In this document: positions 1 to 12,500 of the stretch, piece by piece
How positions within the stretch are numbered: position 1 is the stretch's first letter
Layout: the number at the start of each line of letters is the position of its first letter
Origin: Actinernus sp. WN-2022
Taxonomy: Eukaryota; Cnidaria; Anthozoa; Actiniaria; Actinernidae
Direction: 5' to 3'
Assembly: GCA_030867875.1 (NCBI GenBank)
Contig: JAOWCC010001589.1
Location: forward strand, 141,085,745 to 141,149,744
DNA: 64,000 nucleotides
Notes under the pieces: generated by a model
Seen by the model: the letters and a program-made list of their open reading frames with translations, nothing else
Database searches by the model: none
What the model was told of the DNA's origin: nothing
Program-made: the position numbers and the translations under genes

Positions 1-763
1 CGGCGGCTGGGCCATGTATGGGGTGTCACGTAGATCATAGAGTAGACGGCTGGGAGATCAGTAGAGAGGAACCGTAGAGAGTCACGCTCTAAAGACCATA
101 TAAACATCATTCCCCCGAATTCTCATTCTTCAGGATCATTCCCTGGAATACTGTTTCGCGTTATTGTTCTCTGATAAATATTGCTTTTGGTTTGTACACG
201 GTCCGGGGAGGTTTATAAGCATAGGTTGCCTTCTTGAATACAATTTGAATATCCATAGTTTGCCCGATGGCTCCAGAACGTCACATGTAGATGTGAAAAC
301 ACCTCACAGCCGAAATTTAATATCCACTGATGCGAAGTGTCAACTTTAACCAATCGGATCACGGACTAGTGTTATTGAAAGCGCGCAAAATTTGAATACT
401 AACAAAAGACAGATCTACCGTGAATATAATTTCAGGTGCATGGCGGCATTTTTTGATCGCCATTTGCTTCTTATGAACCTTGGTCTTCATAGGAATCGTC
501 AGATTGCATACACACATTGAAGGTAGGTTTTCGTAGTTTTTGCCCCATGACAGAGACAGAGATTTGAGGTTGCAAAATTACTTAGAGGAAAGCGGTATAA
601 TTTAGATCAACTGTACCGCGGTGTAATGTCACTGAACCATATGTGAGTTCATTTCATTCGTATAATCAACCGTTATCTACAAGAAAGCAAGCAAAAGCAA
701 CTGAATTCTGACGATATATTTCGAGGACCGATCATGATCAGTTGTTTATGATCAATATAAAGT
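1..763. other. Upstream stretch, nothing recognised
   Basis: AT-rich sequence with no coding potential that I can support and no clear repeat structure. It lies left of the inverted-repeat element at 764-1920. The longest open frame (164-349) has no recognisable domain. Confidence 0.5.
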
Positions 764-1920
764 CAAGGGCACCCAACGAGTACTTTTTAAAATTCGTTTA
801 AAACCAGTTGTCTTTTGACGTATTCTAGAAAGCTATTAGCTGTTCGGATTTTCTAGGTGGAAATCGCGTCAATCGAAAATACTATGGCAAAATATTCCCG
901 GCCTACGAATTTGTTAGTAGTCTAGAACATAAGAATAATTTTGTAGCCCAAGTAACTTCATGTTGCAAAGTTTTGTGGAGATACGAATTTTTTAGGGATT
1001 CTTTTTTCCTGTTCTGACTCTATTGATCAGACGAATTGGGACGTACGAATATTTTAGGGGAAACCTTTTAGGCTCCCTTTTCTTCTATAATTTTCTAGGG
1101 ATTGAAAAGAAATTTTCTAGCCAGTATTTCATAAAACAATTTTCTAGGGACAATTTTTTAATAGTAGTAAACCAAGACGGAGAGACTTCTGCAAGCACCT
1201 CTGGGTTCAGCAAGGGCACCCAACGAAGTTTTCGGTTAAAAAGCTGTTCGGGAGAGTAAGTTAGCCGAAACTTTCGGATTTAAAAAAATTGTCCCTAGAA
1301 AATTGTTTTCTGAAATACTGGCTAGAAAATTTGTTTTCGATCACTAGAAATTTATAGAAGACTAAAAGGTTTCCACTAAAATATTCGTGCGTATTCGTCT
1401 GATCAATAGAGTAAGAGCTTTCCCCTAAAGTATTCGTACGTTTTCGTCTGAACGATCCGGAAAAAACATTGGTTGGAATGAAAAAAATAAAATATATTAT
1501 AACAAATCATTTAGTGAAGCGGCCATCCAAAGTTTTCGAGAACACATTTTCATTCTCTAAGAAATTCTGACATCTAAAATCAGAAAGAATAAACCTTTAG
1601 CAAATGGAGGTCACCTAAAAGAATTGCCTAAAGGAAAAAAGAACCCCTAAAAAATTCGAACCTCCACAAACCTTTGCAACATGAAGTTACTTGGGCTAGA
1701 AAATTCTTGTTTATGTTCTAGACTAGCTACTAGCAAATTCGTAGGCCGGGAATATTTTGCCATAGTATTTTCGGTTGACGCGATTTCCACCTAGAAAATT
1801 CGAACAGCTAATAGCTTCTAGAATATGTCAAAAGACATAGTAGGCGCCTTAAAATGGCTAGAGGAGCTGCATACAACTGGTTTCAAACGAATTTCAAAAA
1901 GTACTCGTTGGGTGCCCTTG
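764..1920. mobile_element. Long inverted-repeat (foldback-like) element
   Basis: The ends are inverted copies of CAAGGGCACCCAACGAG (764-780 and 1904-1920). The similarity continues inward for several hundred bases: 775-975 is the approximate reverse complement of 1676-1915, and 1016-1180 of 1285-1415. The whole 1.16 kb could fold into one long imperfect hairpin. A further end-like motif, CAAGGGCACCCAACGAAG, sits near the centre (about 1210-1230), as if two copies fused. There is no transposase frame. I could not find a convincing target-site duplication, so the superfamily is unassigned. Confidence 0.75.
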
Positions 1921-2464
1921 GTTCAGTTGTGGGTTAGGACTATTCAAACTTTCCCTCCTAACCATAGCCTAGGATATCGGATTAGGTCTCCTGAAAGTCA
2001 ATGTTGATGAAACTTAGCGAAAGCTTGCGTTGTCTGTGGTAATTTTCAGACTTTCATAAATAAAGAGAAAAAGTTACCGTCCGCTAAATATATAGGCTTG
2101 AATTTCATGGTTGTTCATGACGGTGATCCACTGCCAAGCAAAAGAGCAGCCTCGGTAGTTATATTCCTTGAAAAGAACTCTGTTGTTCGCATTCGGCTTC
2201 TGAGAATTGCAACTAATTTATGCATCGTGAAACGGGTATCTGCTACGTCATCAGTATGGCATTTTCTGCCTCACTTCCCAGACGTCTCTTTCGCGAGTGG
2301 GGAGCGATAAGAGTCGGCTGGTTTCCCAGGCTAGTTTTTATAGCCAGACGGTTTTAATTACTGGGTTGTTTGTAAACATAGACTCTTTATTCTTTTTGTC
2401 ATATGTTATTGTAACATATATGGCCTTGCGCACGGTGTTGGTGATCACTCGCGTAACAAAACAT

Positions 2465-2725
2465 CACAACGTACATCGTGCGTTATACATCGTGCATCGA
2501 GCCTTCCTGAAATGCTCGATGCACGATAGCTGATGCACGATGCTCGAATATCGAGCCTGCATTCCTTTCATCGTGCATATATCGTACCTTCATGGAGCCT
2601 AGATCGAGCCTTGAATGATTTTGGATCGTGCCTTCATCGAGCCTGCATGGTATCGTGCCTGCATCGAGCCCCCGGCATCGTGCCTTAACGAGCCTTGGAT
2701 CGTGCCTTCATCGAGCCTGGCATCA
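2465..2725. repeat. Degenerate minisatellite of ATCGTGC / ATCGAGCC words
   Basis: About 260 bp made of alternating words such as ATCGTGCCTGC and ATCGAGCCT in irregular tandem order, with some inverted pairs (GCTCGATGCACGAT). The period is roughly 18-22 bp and copies are diverged. It lies about 500 bp upstream of the SLC22 start codon. Confidence 0.7.
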
Positions 2726-2919
2726 AGTCATTCGTTTTGCTGCAAGTTGTTTAGTTTCTTTTAAAATGTATGGGTTAGTATCGCTATTTGTTAACGAAGG
2801 GTTGTGAAGGAATTTGGAAAAGTTTGGTCAATATGGTGAAAATAGTGCTAAAAACATTTCGTCTAAATCAGGAATAGTTTCATTCACAAAGAGAGAGAAA
2901 TGACATAAACGTCATACTA

Positions 2920-3046
2920 TGACGTCACAGATTACCATATTCCAAATATAAACGTTTATACACTCAAGTCAATAGATATTTTACTATTCACCTATTCACG
3001 TTATGTGGAATCGATATTAATGATATAACATATGGCCTTATATAGG
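2920..3046 (+). promoter_or_regulatory. Candidate SLC22 promoter: CRE palindrome and TATA-like box
   Basis: A perfect cAMP-response-element palindrome TGACGTCA lies at 2920-2927 and a TATA-like TATATAGG at 3039-3046, respectively about 290 and 170 bp upstream of the ATG at 3216. Spacing suits a short 5' UTR. This is motif-level evidence only; TGACGTCA also occurs inside repeats elsewhere in this window. Confidence 0.3.
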
Positions 3047-3215
3047 CACTTTGAAACCAAAACAGAGAATACAATAAATCACCCATCTTATATTCAACCT
3101 AACATTTGCATTAGATACATACACCCATTGGTTTATGTTTTAACTCTCTATTTGAATGGGATAAACATCACAGTTACAAGGACAATACTATTCTCTTTGT
3201 TGTAGAGGATATACA

Positions 3216-3476
3216 ATGGAGAAGAAAGTATCACGCAGGGAATTTGATGACGTGTTTCGTCTCGTGCGCACGTTTGGTCCGTACCAGTTCTGCTTATACA
3301 TCGGTAGCTGTTTGATGCAAATACCCATGTCACTGCAGTTTGGCCAGTCAATATTTGCACTAGGAACACCTCTGTTTCACTGCACGGATACAAACTCCAC
3401 CTGCCCACCAAACAAGTGTTGTACCAACTGTACATCCTATGGGTTTGATGGGCCATTCACCAGTACTGTGTCTGAG
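3216..3476 (+). CDS. SLC22 exon 1: N-terminus, TM1, extracellular loop
   Basis: Encodes residues 1-87, starting [17 protein letters not shown], the usual SLC22 amphipathic start before TM1 ([18 protein letters not shown]). The extracellular loop has five cysteines and glycosylation sites NST and NCT. It ends TVSE, with donor GAG|GTATTA; the next exon supplies WNLLCD, completing the family SEWNLVCD-like motif. The reading frame continues past the donor into a (ATT)n microsatellite, so an uncorrected open frame would overrun the exon by about 110 residues. Confidence 0.92.
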
Positions 3477-3510
<34 letters not shown>

Positions 3511-6500
3511 AAGTGGAAACCGCTAACGATAATCATATAAATGGTTTCCACTCCTCCCCTCTCATTTATGTAAGCTTTACAGATCTTACACAAAAGTTGC
3601 AAACTATACATTGTATTTATCGTGGTTTGTACCAAAACTATGATTTTGATGCTACAACCTTATACAATCCCTTTCTAAAGGGGGAGGGCACCGTTATTAA
3701 CACGAAATGCATATCATTTTCAACCCCTCCCCCCTCAGTTTTTCAAGGTTCGCATTTCTTACCCCAAATTGCAACCAATATGTTGTGTTCGTCGTGTTTA
3801 CTACCAAAACTATGATTTTTAAGCTGCAACTTCATTCTAGCCACTTCTAATGGGGGAGGGTTCCATTATTAACAGGAAATGCATAGGATTTTCCACCCCT
3901 CCCCCCTCAGTTTTGCAAGGCTCGCAGATCTTATCCCAAATTTGCAACCAATATGTTGTGTTCGTCTTGTTTAGTACCAAAACTATGATTTCGACGCTGC
4001 AACCTTATTTAATCCAGTTCTGGACTGGGAAATAGCAAATGAAACCGTCCCAGCATGCTTTGCGGTCAAAACGGAAAGGGCGATGGATTTTTACGGGTAG
4101 AAAGCAACGTCGTAGAGACATGGGGTCTTCACCAAAATGTTACACATAGAAAACTCCAGGGGGTCTTCTTAATTTGGTTGACGCTGAAGTTCAGGGGGGG
4201 AAATGGCAGCCAAAGTAAAATTTCAAAATGGCTTAACCCCCCCTGAACTTCATTTGCGCGAAGGTTACATCAAAAATTTAATCTAGTTGGATGAAATTAC
4301 ATATGATAGGCTAGTTTTACTTCCCGTTAACATAGCGTAACATACCAAACATTAAGACCTCCAAGCTATAAATTACAATTATTCCCTACCCCACTCCCCC
4401 TGGAAATGGTATACCCATTTGTGTTAGCAAAATGTCTCCGGAATGTCATTCATGTTCACGTTCAACACCGAAATACAGAATTGACGTTAACCAGTTGCCC
4501 AGGCCCCGCTCGGCCAAGCAAAAAGCGAGAAAAAACGCCTTAACCCCCCCTGAACTTTATTTGCGCGAATTAGTACGCAAAAATTTCATCTAGTTGAGCG
4601 AAATTACATAAGATAGGCTGTTTTTTATGCCATTAACTATGCGCTAGATACCGAACATTAATTATTTATTTAATTAATTAATTATTTATTTATTTATTTA
4701 ATGATCGTATTATTTCTATGATTATCGTTAGGAACAAGTGGATACCGCATTACCGCTAACGATAATCATACAATGGTTTTCACCCCTCCCCCCTTATTTT
4801 TGTAAAATTAGCGGATCTTACACAAAATTCACAAACGATATGTTGTATTAATTATGTGTTTAGTATGAAGACTATGATTTTGATGCTGCAACTTTATTCA
4901 TCCCTTTCTAATGGGGGAGGGTAATACTATTAAAAGGAAATGCATATGAGTTTCCACCCCTCCCCCCTCAATTTTGAAAGGTTCGCAGATCTTACCCCAA
5001 ATTTGAAACAGACATGTTGTGTTCGTCGTGTTTAGTACCAAAACTATGATTTTAAGCATCAACTTCATTCAACCCACTTCTAAATGGGGAGGGTACCATT
5101 ATTAACAGGAAAGGCATATGATTTTCCACCCCTCCCCCCTCAGTTTTGCAAGGTTCGCATTTCTTACCCCCAATTTGGAACCAAAATGTTGTGTTCATCG
5201 TGTTTAGTACCAAAACTATGATTTTACTGCTGTAACCTTATTGAATCCAGTTCAGGACTGCGAAATAGAAAATGAATCTTGTCCCAGGATGCTTTGCGGC
5301 CAAAAAACAAAAGGGCGATGGATTTTTAGAGGTAGAAAGGAACATGGTAGAGACAGGGTTTTCACCAAAGTGTTTCCCATAGAAAACTGCAGGAGGTCTT
5401 CTTAATTTGGTTAACATTGATGTTCAGGGGGGAAAATGACAGCCAAAATAAAATTTCAAAATGGCTTAACCCCCCCTGAACTTCATTTGCGCGAATGTTA
5501 CATCAATTTTTTTATCTAGTTGGATGAAATTACATATGATAGGCTTGTTTTAATTCGCATTAACATAGCGCAACGTACCTAACATTAACACCTCCAAGCT
5601 ATAAATTACAATTATTCCCTACCCCACTCCCCCTGGGAATGGTATACCCATTTGTGTTAGCAAAATGTCTCCGGAATGTCATTCATGACAAAAGTGATCG
5701 GTTTTTAAATTTTCACGTTCAACACCGAAATACAGAATTGACGTTAACCAGTTGCCCAGGCCCCGCTCGGCCAAGCAAAAAGCGAGAAAAAACGCCTTAA
5801 CCCCCCCTGAACTTCATTTGCGCGAGCGTTAACGCAAAAATTTAATCTAGTTGGGCGAAATTACATAAGATAGGCTGGTTTTTATGCCATGAACTAGGCG
5901 CTAGATACCGAACATTAATTATTTAATTAATTATTTAATGATCGTATTATTTCTAAGATTATCGTTAGGAATTATTATTATTATTATTATTATTATTATA
6001 ATTTCTATTGCGCCCTTTCGCATAAAATGATCAAAAGCGCATTACATTACAATTACTACAAAAGGAATAATAAAAAATAAGAAAGAAAAAAAAAGAAAAA
6101 GAAAATAATAATAAAAAAAAAATTACAAGTTAATTAAATACATTAAAATATCTCAATTAAATACATTAAAATATCTCAGTTAAAATTATTATAAAAAGAC
6201 TATAAATTAAAAGCTAATTTAAAAAGATACGTTTTAAGTGAAGATTTAAAAAGACTAAGCGACTGAATATTGCGCAGATATTGTGGTAGAGCGTTCCATA
6301 GAGTCGGAGCCGCCACGCTAAAAGATCTATCACCGAATGAACGCAAAAGCCTCCCACTAGGGATCTTCAGTAGAACATCATTATTTGAGCGTAATTGATA
6401 GCACGGCTGTTTCTTAATCGTAATAAGGTCTCTAATGTACTGTGGAGATTGGCCAGCTAATGCTTTAAAAGTAATTAAAATAATCTTAAACTGAATACGG

Positions 6501-9500
6501 AATCTAACGGGTAACCAGTGAAGTTCATAGAGAACAGGTGTAATATGATCATATCGAGAAGTAGAAGTGATAAGCCTGGCAGCAGCGTTCTGTACGAGAG
6601 GAAACGAAAACGGGAGGCGGTTATTGTGTTTGTTGGGTGGTGATCATGAAGGGAAGGGGAGAGGGGGTGGGGCAAACAGGGTTTAAAACAAATGAGCAGA
6701 TAACTGTCTAGATCGTCGACCTCGAAAATATTTTAGTCCTACGTATACAGTCTCGATAAAGGTTCAAAATGGAAAAGTTTCGAAAATACGTTTTTCCGCA
6801 AATTCTAAATCTAAAAGCCCTAATAGACGGTTCGCGGTCATCGTTGCATAGTAAACAGGCCAAGCATTGCATTAACGTAGAGAAATCTTTACGAACGAAA
6901 AGTAGGAAGACCGAAAAACGAAGATCCACGCTCATTTTATATAAAAAATTACATTGTTCCTTGTACTATTTTCCATCTGAGTGAAATGAAGCTGTTGTTG
7001 TTGTCCCTGCCTGATATTGATTGTTTGATTACTGTGGTGCCATTTTTCTGTACTCCTAAAAGAGTGTTGCTTACTGGAATCCACACTGGTTTCTGTAGAA
7101 GCATCGAGCATCGATAAACTGTATTTCTAGCTCTGTTCTGCAGCTCGTCTGAACTTTGTAATCGGCCGAGATTGAACACAACCTGAATCGCTCTGATTGG
7201 CTAATGTTAATGAATTAACCTTGGAGGCAGGACTTTTTTGTATTAGTCAACCGTGAAATGCATCGAAAACCTTTATCAGGCTGTTTCTCGGCTCTTCTTT
7301 TCGGCGGCCAAAAACAGAACTTTGTTGAAGTCCAACTTTTTCGCGTTTTGTCCAATTTTCCTAAATTTTTTCACGAGCCACAGAAAAGAGCCGTTTCTAT
7401 AATACTATATTTCGGGGAATTTTGAAATTGTTTTTTATTCAGGTTTTTTGACCTGGTTTGTATAAAAATGGGATGAAAAACTACTTTTTCAACTTTGAAA
7501 AGGGATAAAATCTGTGATAGTACGCAACATATCAAAAATCTCCGACACACAGTATTTGAGACAATTTAGTTGTGATTCGAAAGGAATCATTTCGCGTTGA
7601 AAAATATACAACATTTACGCTTTTAACTTTTGTTCAAAACGGATTAAATATATATAGTGATTATACTTTATTAAATTCAAGACCTTTAAAACGGTATATA
7701 GTACGTCTATGTGGCTTTAATTGCGACGCTGTAAGAGCGTTTTTCCGAAGTGACACATCGAACCTTTATCGAGACCTTACCCGGTAAGAGGGTTAAATAT
7801 TATCTCCTCTTTATCGAATATTCAGCTCCTTTCCTTCAAACACACCCGGGAAAAACGTTATGCTCCGCTGGCTGATAGAAAGAAGGCTGTTTTGATTCTG
7901 ACTAGCTTGTATATTCTCGCTCCACTGATCTTAGCACTCTGTCTACTCTTCCCCTCGGGAGGTACAGGATCGCGGTTGATCCCAATGGATATTTTCCACT
8001 ATTCTCTACCACAATCTTGCACGCTTTTCTGTCAATTCGCCTAAGCTCTGCGATAGGTCAAGTGCTGTGTCCACATCAGATAGCTAGGACTGGAAGAGCA
8101 AACTGATTTGAAGCAACGGCACGGTTACAATGCGATAAAAGGCTTGACCAGATCACATATATCCTCTAATAATAATAATAATGTTTATACAGGGTGCACC
8201 ATTCACCGAAGTGTTTTACAAGGTGGCCCTGTAATGGCAACAATAAAATTATATATATAATATTTATAACTAAGTAGTATAGAATAAAATAGATAATTTC
8301 TAAGATTAATAATTTAAAATAATAAAAATATATTGATAATCTAGGAGCTAGTGAGCTTGACTTAATTTGAGTTTAAAAAGCAGTAATGAATTTACATTAT
8401 TAAGATCGAAACCTAGGTCATTAACCTCTGCATATACGCATTCGCCGCACAGTTCAAGCCAGCATGTCCTCATGCTTCAGGTTCTCTAACACGCCGAGAA
8501 ACGTGTACTGTAACCCCTCCTTCAGGCTTATTATTACAAATGACTCATCCAACTTCACTCCAGATGCATCCTGTACCTGTCCCCTTCTCACATGAACAAC
8601 AGAGCATTTTTTCAGGTTCCACTGCAGGCCGTTGTCCCCCATTGCAGATTTGGTTGACTTTAGCACTCTGTTTAATTTGCTCTCGGAAGCGGCGAAGACC
8701 TTGAGATCGTTGATCTAAAGCAGCTCTGTAATCTTGGTACTTATTGGCTTTGATAGCCTATACTCTTCTGTCGCTCTCAGCCTCCATGCAATAGGATTCA
8801 TGCACATGGTAAACAGGCTTGGACACGGTGCATCCCCATGGCGCGGCCCCTTGTTGAACCTTATATATAGCCTCGGTCTTCTCACAGCCCTGCCTCGTCC
8901 TCACCATATCCACTATCACCACATCCATGTATCCACCCAGTAGTAGTAGCAGCAGCATTAGTAGTAGAATTATGGTTGAACGTTTTAGTAAAAACGGTTT
9001 GAAGTTCAAATTTCGCGTGAAATGGAACCAAAATGACCGGAGCACGAGAGGGTAATTTCTCGGATGAAGTTCACGCATGCGAAAGCGTTTTCCAGAATTG
9101 TCGCTTTCGTCCTCAGTTGAAGTCATATTTCGCACCCACATCTCATACTCGCTCAGGTAAATTTCTATTCATGTGCAGTAATCACAAGGGAGAAGATATA
9201 TGCAGCGCAAAATATATGCTTTAAAATATTGCCGATAGAATTGTACTGACATTTTGGTGTTTTTTTTTTCCAGTGGAACCTTCTTTGCGACCGCGCGTAC
9301 CTGGGCGCTGCTATCCAGTCCAGCTACTTTGCTGGCATGCTGATTGGCTCGTTACTCAGTGGCTGGCTGGCTGATTCATTTGGCAGGCGGAAGTGCATGT
9401 TTATAAGCACTGGAGTTTTTGTGAGTTCGTATTTCTTGCTTTCCATCAAATTAGTTGTACATTAGGATTTATATAATCTTGGTGAACGTTTATAAAAGTT

Positions 9501-12500
9501 TTCAAAATGCAAAATGTATTTTACTTTTGTAACTACTATACTACTGAAATTTCTGTTGACAAGTACTCATCTATATCTTGTACATCTAGATGGCTTTTTC
9601 TGTTGGAGTATCATTTGCTGACTGCATATCTCTGCTAATTCTTCTCCGTTTCGTCGTTGGCTTTGCCCTGGCTGGACTCATGCTCACTCAGTTTGTATAC
9701 ATCGTCGAGTTAGTGGGCCCTAATGCAAGAACACATGCAGGAAAAGCCCAAGGTCTGTTCTGGAAGTTTGGAGGTTGGATCACTGTTCTTTTGGCCTACT
9801 TTATTCGTGACTGGAGATATCATATCCTTATTGGAAGCTTTCCTGGTTTGATCTTGTTCCTGTTCTGGAGGTAAGTGTTTCCTGGCCAGGCTACGGAGCT
9901 AAAATGGAGAAAGGTTTTCCTTCGGTATCTTCCCACTCTTACATTGATAAAACTGTACCACAGAAATAAAACTAGACTTGCCTTTCTAGTTTAATAGTTT
10001 TAGTTTATATGGTCCATGCCTTTCATTTATTTGCAAATGATGCGGCTCCGAAAGCATAACGCTCTTAAAGTGCAAGTATCATGTTCAAAAATAATTATAT
10101 TGTACTGCTGTGTTTGTTTCTCACCAAAAGGTATTAATCTTGCAAATTTAGTAACATTTCTGGAATTTAATTCCTAATTTTGATTACTTTTCGCGGATCC
10201 TGTGACGTCATAAGATGAATCAACTCCCTCCCAAGAGAAAACTACTGCAATAAAATCCCGTAGGTTACCATTGTGACATCACAAGATGAAACAGTCGCAC
10301 AATTCGGGTAGCTTTTTTTCTAGCTTCGCTCTAGAGTCGGCACAACAGGTCTCACTCAATACTTTGTCTTGAAAAAGGCATTTGTCGATCGATTTCCACC
10401 AAACAAAAGATGGATTTAACCTTATTAGCATCGTATCTGTTCTCAAAGACCAGCTAAATTGTTTGGCTTATATAGAAACAATCTTCATCCAATTACAGAA
10501 AGTCACAGAGAAGGAATTTTTTTCAATTCGAGTTGAAAACAAAATTTAAATTTCCAAATTCGCTCGCGAGTCAGCACAGTTCTCAGCCAAAACTTTGTCT
10601 TAAAAAATGCACTTTTCCATCGTATCGATTTCCACCAAACAAAAGCTGGTTTTAACCTTATTAGCATCTGTTCTCAAAGACTAGGTACTGAATTGTTTGG
10701 CTTAGCCGAGACAAGCTTTATAGTACACAGAAAATCACACCTTCGAGTTTCTTTACTATTAATTATCTTGTTGGCACAATCATAGCATAATTGCAACCAT
10801 CTTCACCGTCAGACAAACTAAGACGGTTCTCATCAATTATAGTAATATTTTTCACTAAATGTGAAGACTTCTGTCTCCGAATAGGGTCGTTGGAATAATA
10901 TATTGTCCCGTCGATAATCCGAAGCCGTTTGCAAAATCGTAACCCGGGACCGGAAATGCGTACGTAAAGGAAAGCAATTCCGGTTTCTAAAAATAAATTT
11001 AGTGAGATTAAGATATCCCAGCTAACAGCCCGAGAGGCCGAGACTCCCTCTCTGTCCTTTATTTTCTCTTGGTTTTTATCATCCCGTTTATAAGCCTCCC
11101 AATAATTCCTAACGATAGTCATAGAAATAACACAATCATGAATGAATGAATTAATGAATGTTTGGTATATAACAAATGTACTTTCGCCCAACTAGATTAC
11201 ATTTCTGGGTTAATACTCGCACAAATGAAGTTCAGGGGGGGGGGGGGGGGGGTGAAGCCGTTTTGAAATTTTGTTTTCACTCTCATTTCTCCTGCTTAAC
11301 GTCGATTTTAACCAAACTAAGGGGACCATTTGCAGTTTTCTATGGGTGACATTCTGGTGAAAGTCCCATGCCCTTTGTCTTGGCCGAGCGGGGCATGGGT
11401 TCTTTTCAAACTTGAATTCTTGAAAACCGATCAGTTTTGTCATGAATGACATGCCGAACACGTTTGCTATCACAAATAAAATATACCATTTCCAAGGGGG
11501 TGGGTAGGGTATATTTGTAATTCATAGATTAGAGGGTTTAATATTTGGTACGTAGCAGTTAAAGGGAATACAAACCAACCCAGTTTATGTAATTTCGCCT
11601 CACTAGATACATTTTTTATGTAATACTCGTGCAAATGTAGTTCAGGGTGGTTAAGCTATTTTGAAATTTTCTTTTGGCAGTTATTTTGCCTCCTGAATGT
11701 TGATTTCAACCAAATTTAAAGGACCTCTTAAGTTTACCATGGGTAACGTTTTGGTGAAAACCCCATGTCTCTACGACGTTGCTCAACGCCTTTTTCGTTT
11801 TGGCCGCAAAGCATGCTGGAAAGAGTTTAACTTTGTATTTCCGAGCTTAGGACTGGATTAAATGAACTTTCAGCGGTAAATCATAGGTCAAACACTATAC
11901 ATGCAAAATGCAAGATTGAATAATATCTGAAGTTGTTTTTGCAGTAGAGCTCGAATTTTGATATCATTGTGTTCAAAAGGTAAATCCAGCGGGGGGTGCG
12001 GCAGACATTTCGAAAGGTGTTTTAATATAGGTCAATCCCATCCCTTCATCCTTATAAATTAAACAGTCGAAATTTCAGTAAAATTCGTACGAGTCAGCAC
12101 CGCAATCTACTCCTTTGCTCAATGCGTCGACGGAGGTCATATCAAAATCATTGCACACAGAAGATGACATTTGGTATTGCATGGTCATCGTATCGCTTTG
12201 AAGTAAATGCGATTTTATTTGAGAGATAACAACTTCAGTCGCATTACAAGTTTATAATGTGGCTTACCTGTTGATACCGGAACTATACGAAGGAGAATTC
12301 TCTGTTTTCGTTTTGACCGCTCCAAAATCTCTCCTACTGCAGCTCCCGCCATTACAAAGGTCACACAAGAAACAATAGCACGAAATGGAAATTTAACAGC
12401 GATTTGTAGCACTCTAAACTCGAGAAACCTCGTTGTTCTATAAATCAAAACACTGAAAATTCATTCTCCTAATCTGAATTCAGCGGTAGAAACTCAGTTC

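Noticed and set aside
3477..3815. Extension of SLC22 exon 1 as a 199-aa protein
   Set aside because: The frame runs through (ATT)n and a repeat; the splice at 3476 joins perfectly to exon 2 and gives the family motif.
10763..11191. 142-codon minus-strand open frame as a gene
   Set aside because: No recognisable domain, no splice context, and it borders a dispersed repeat; probably repeat-derived.
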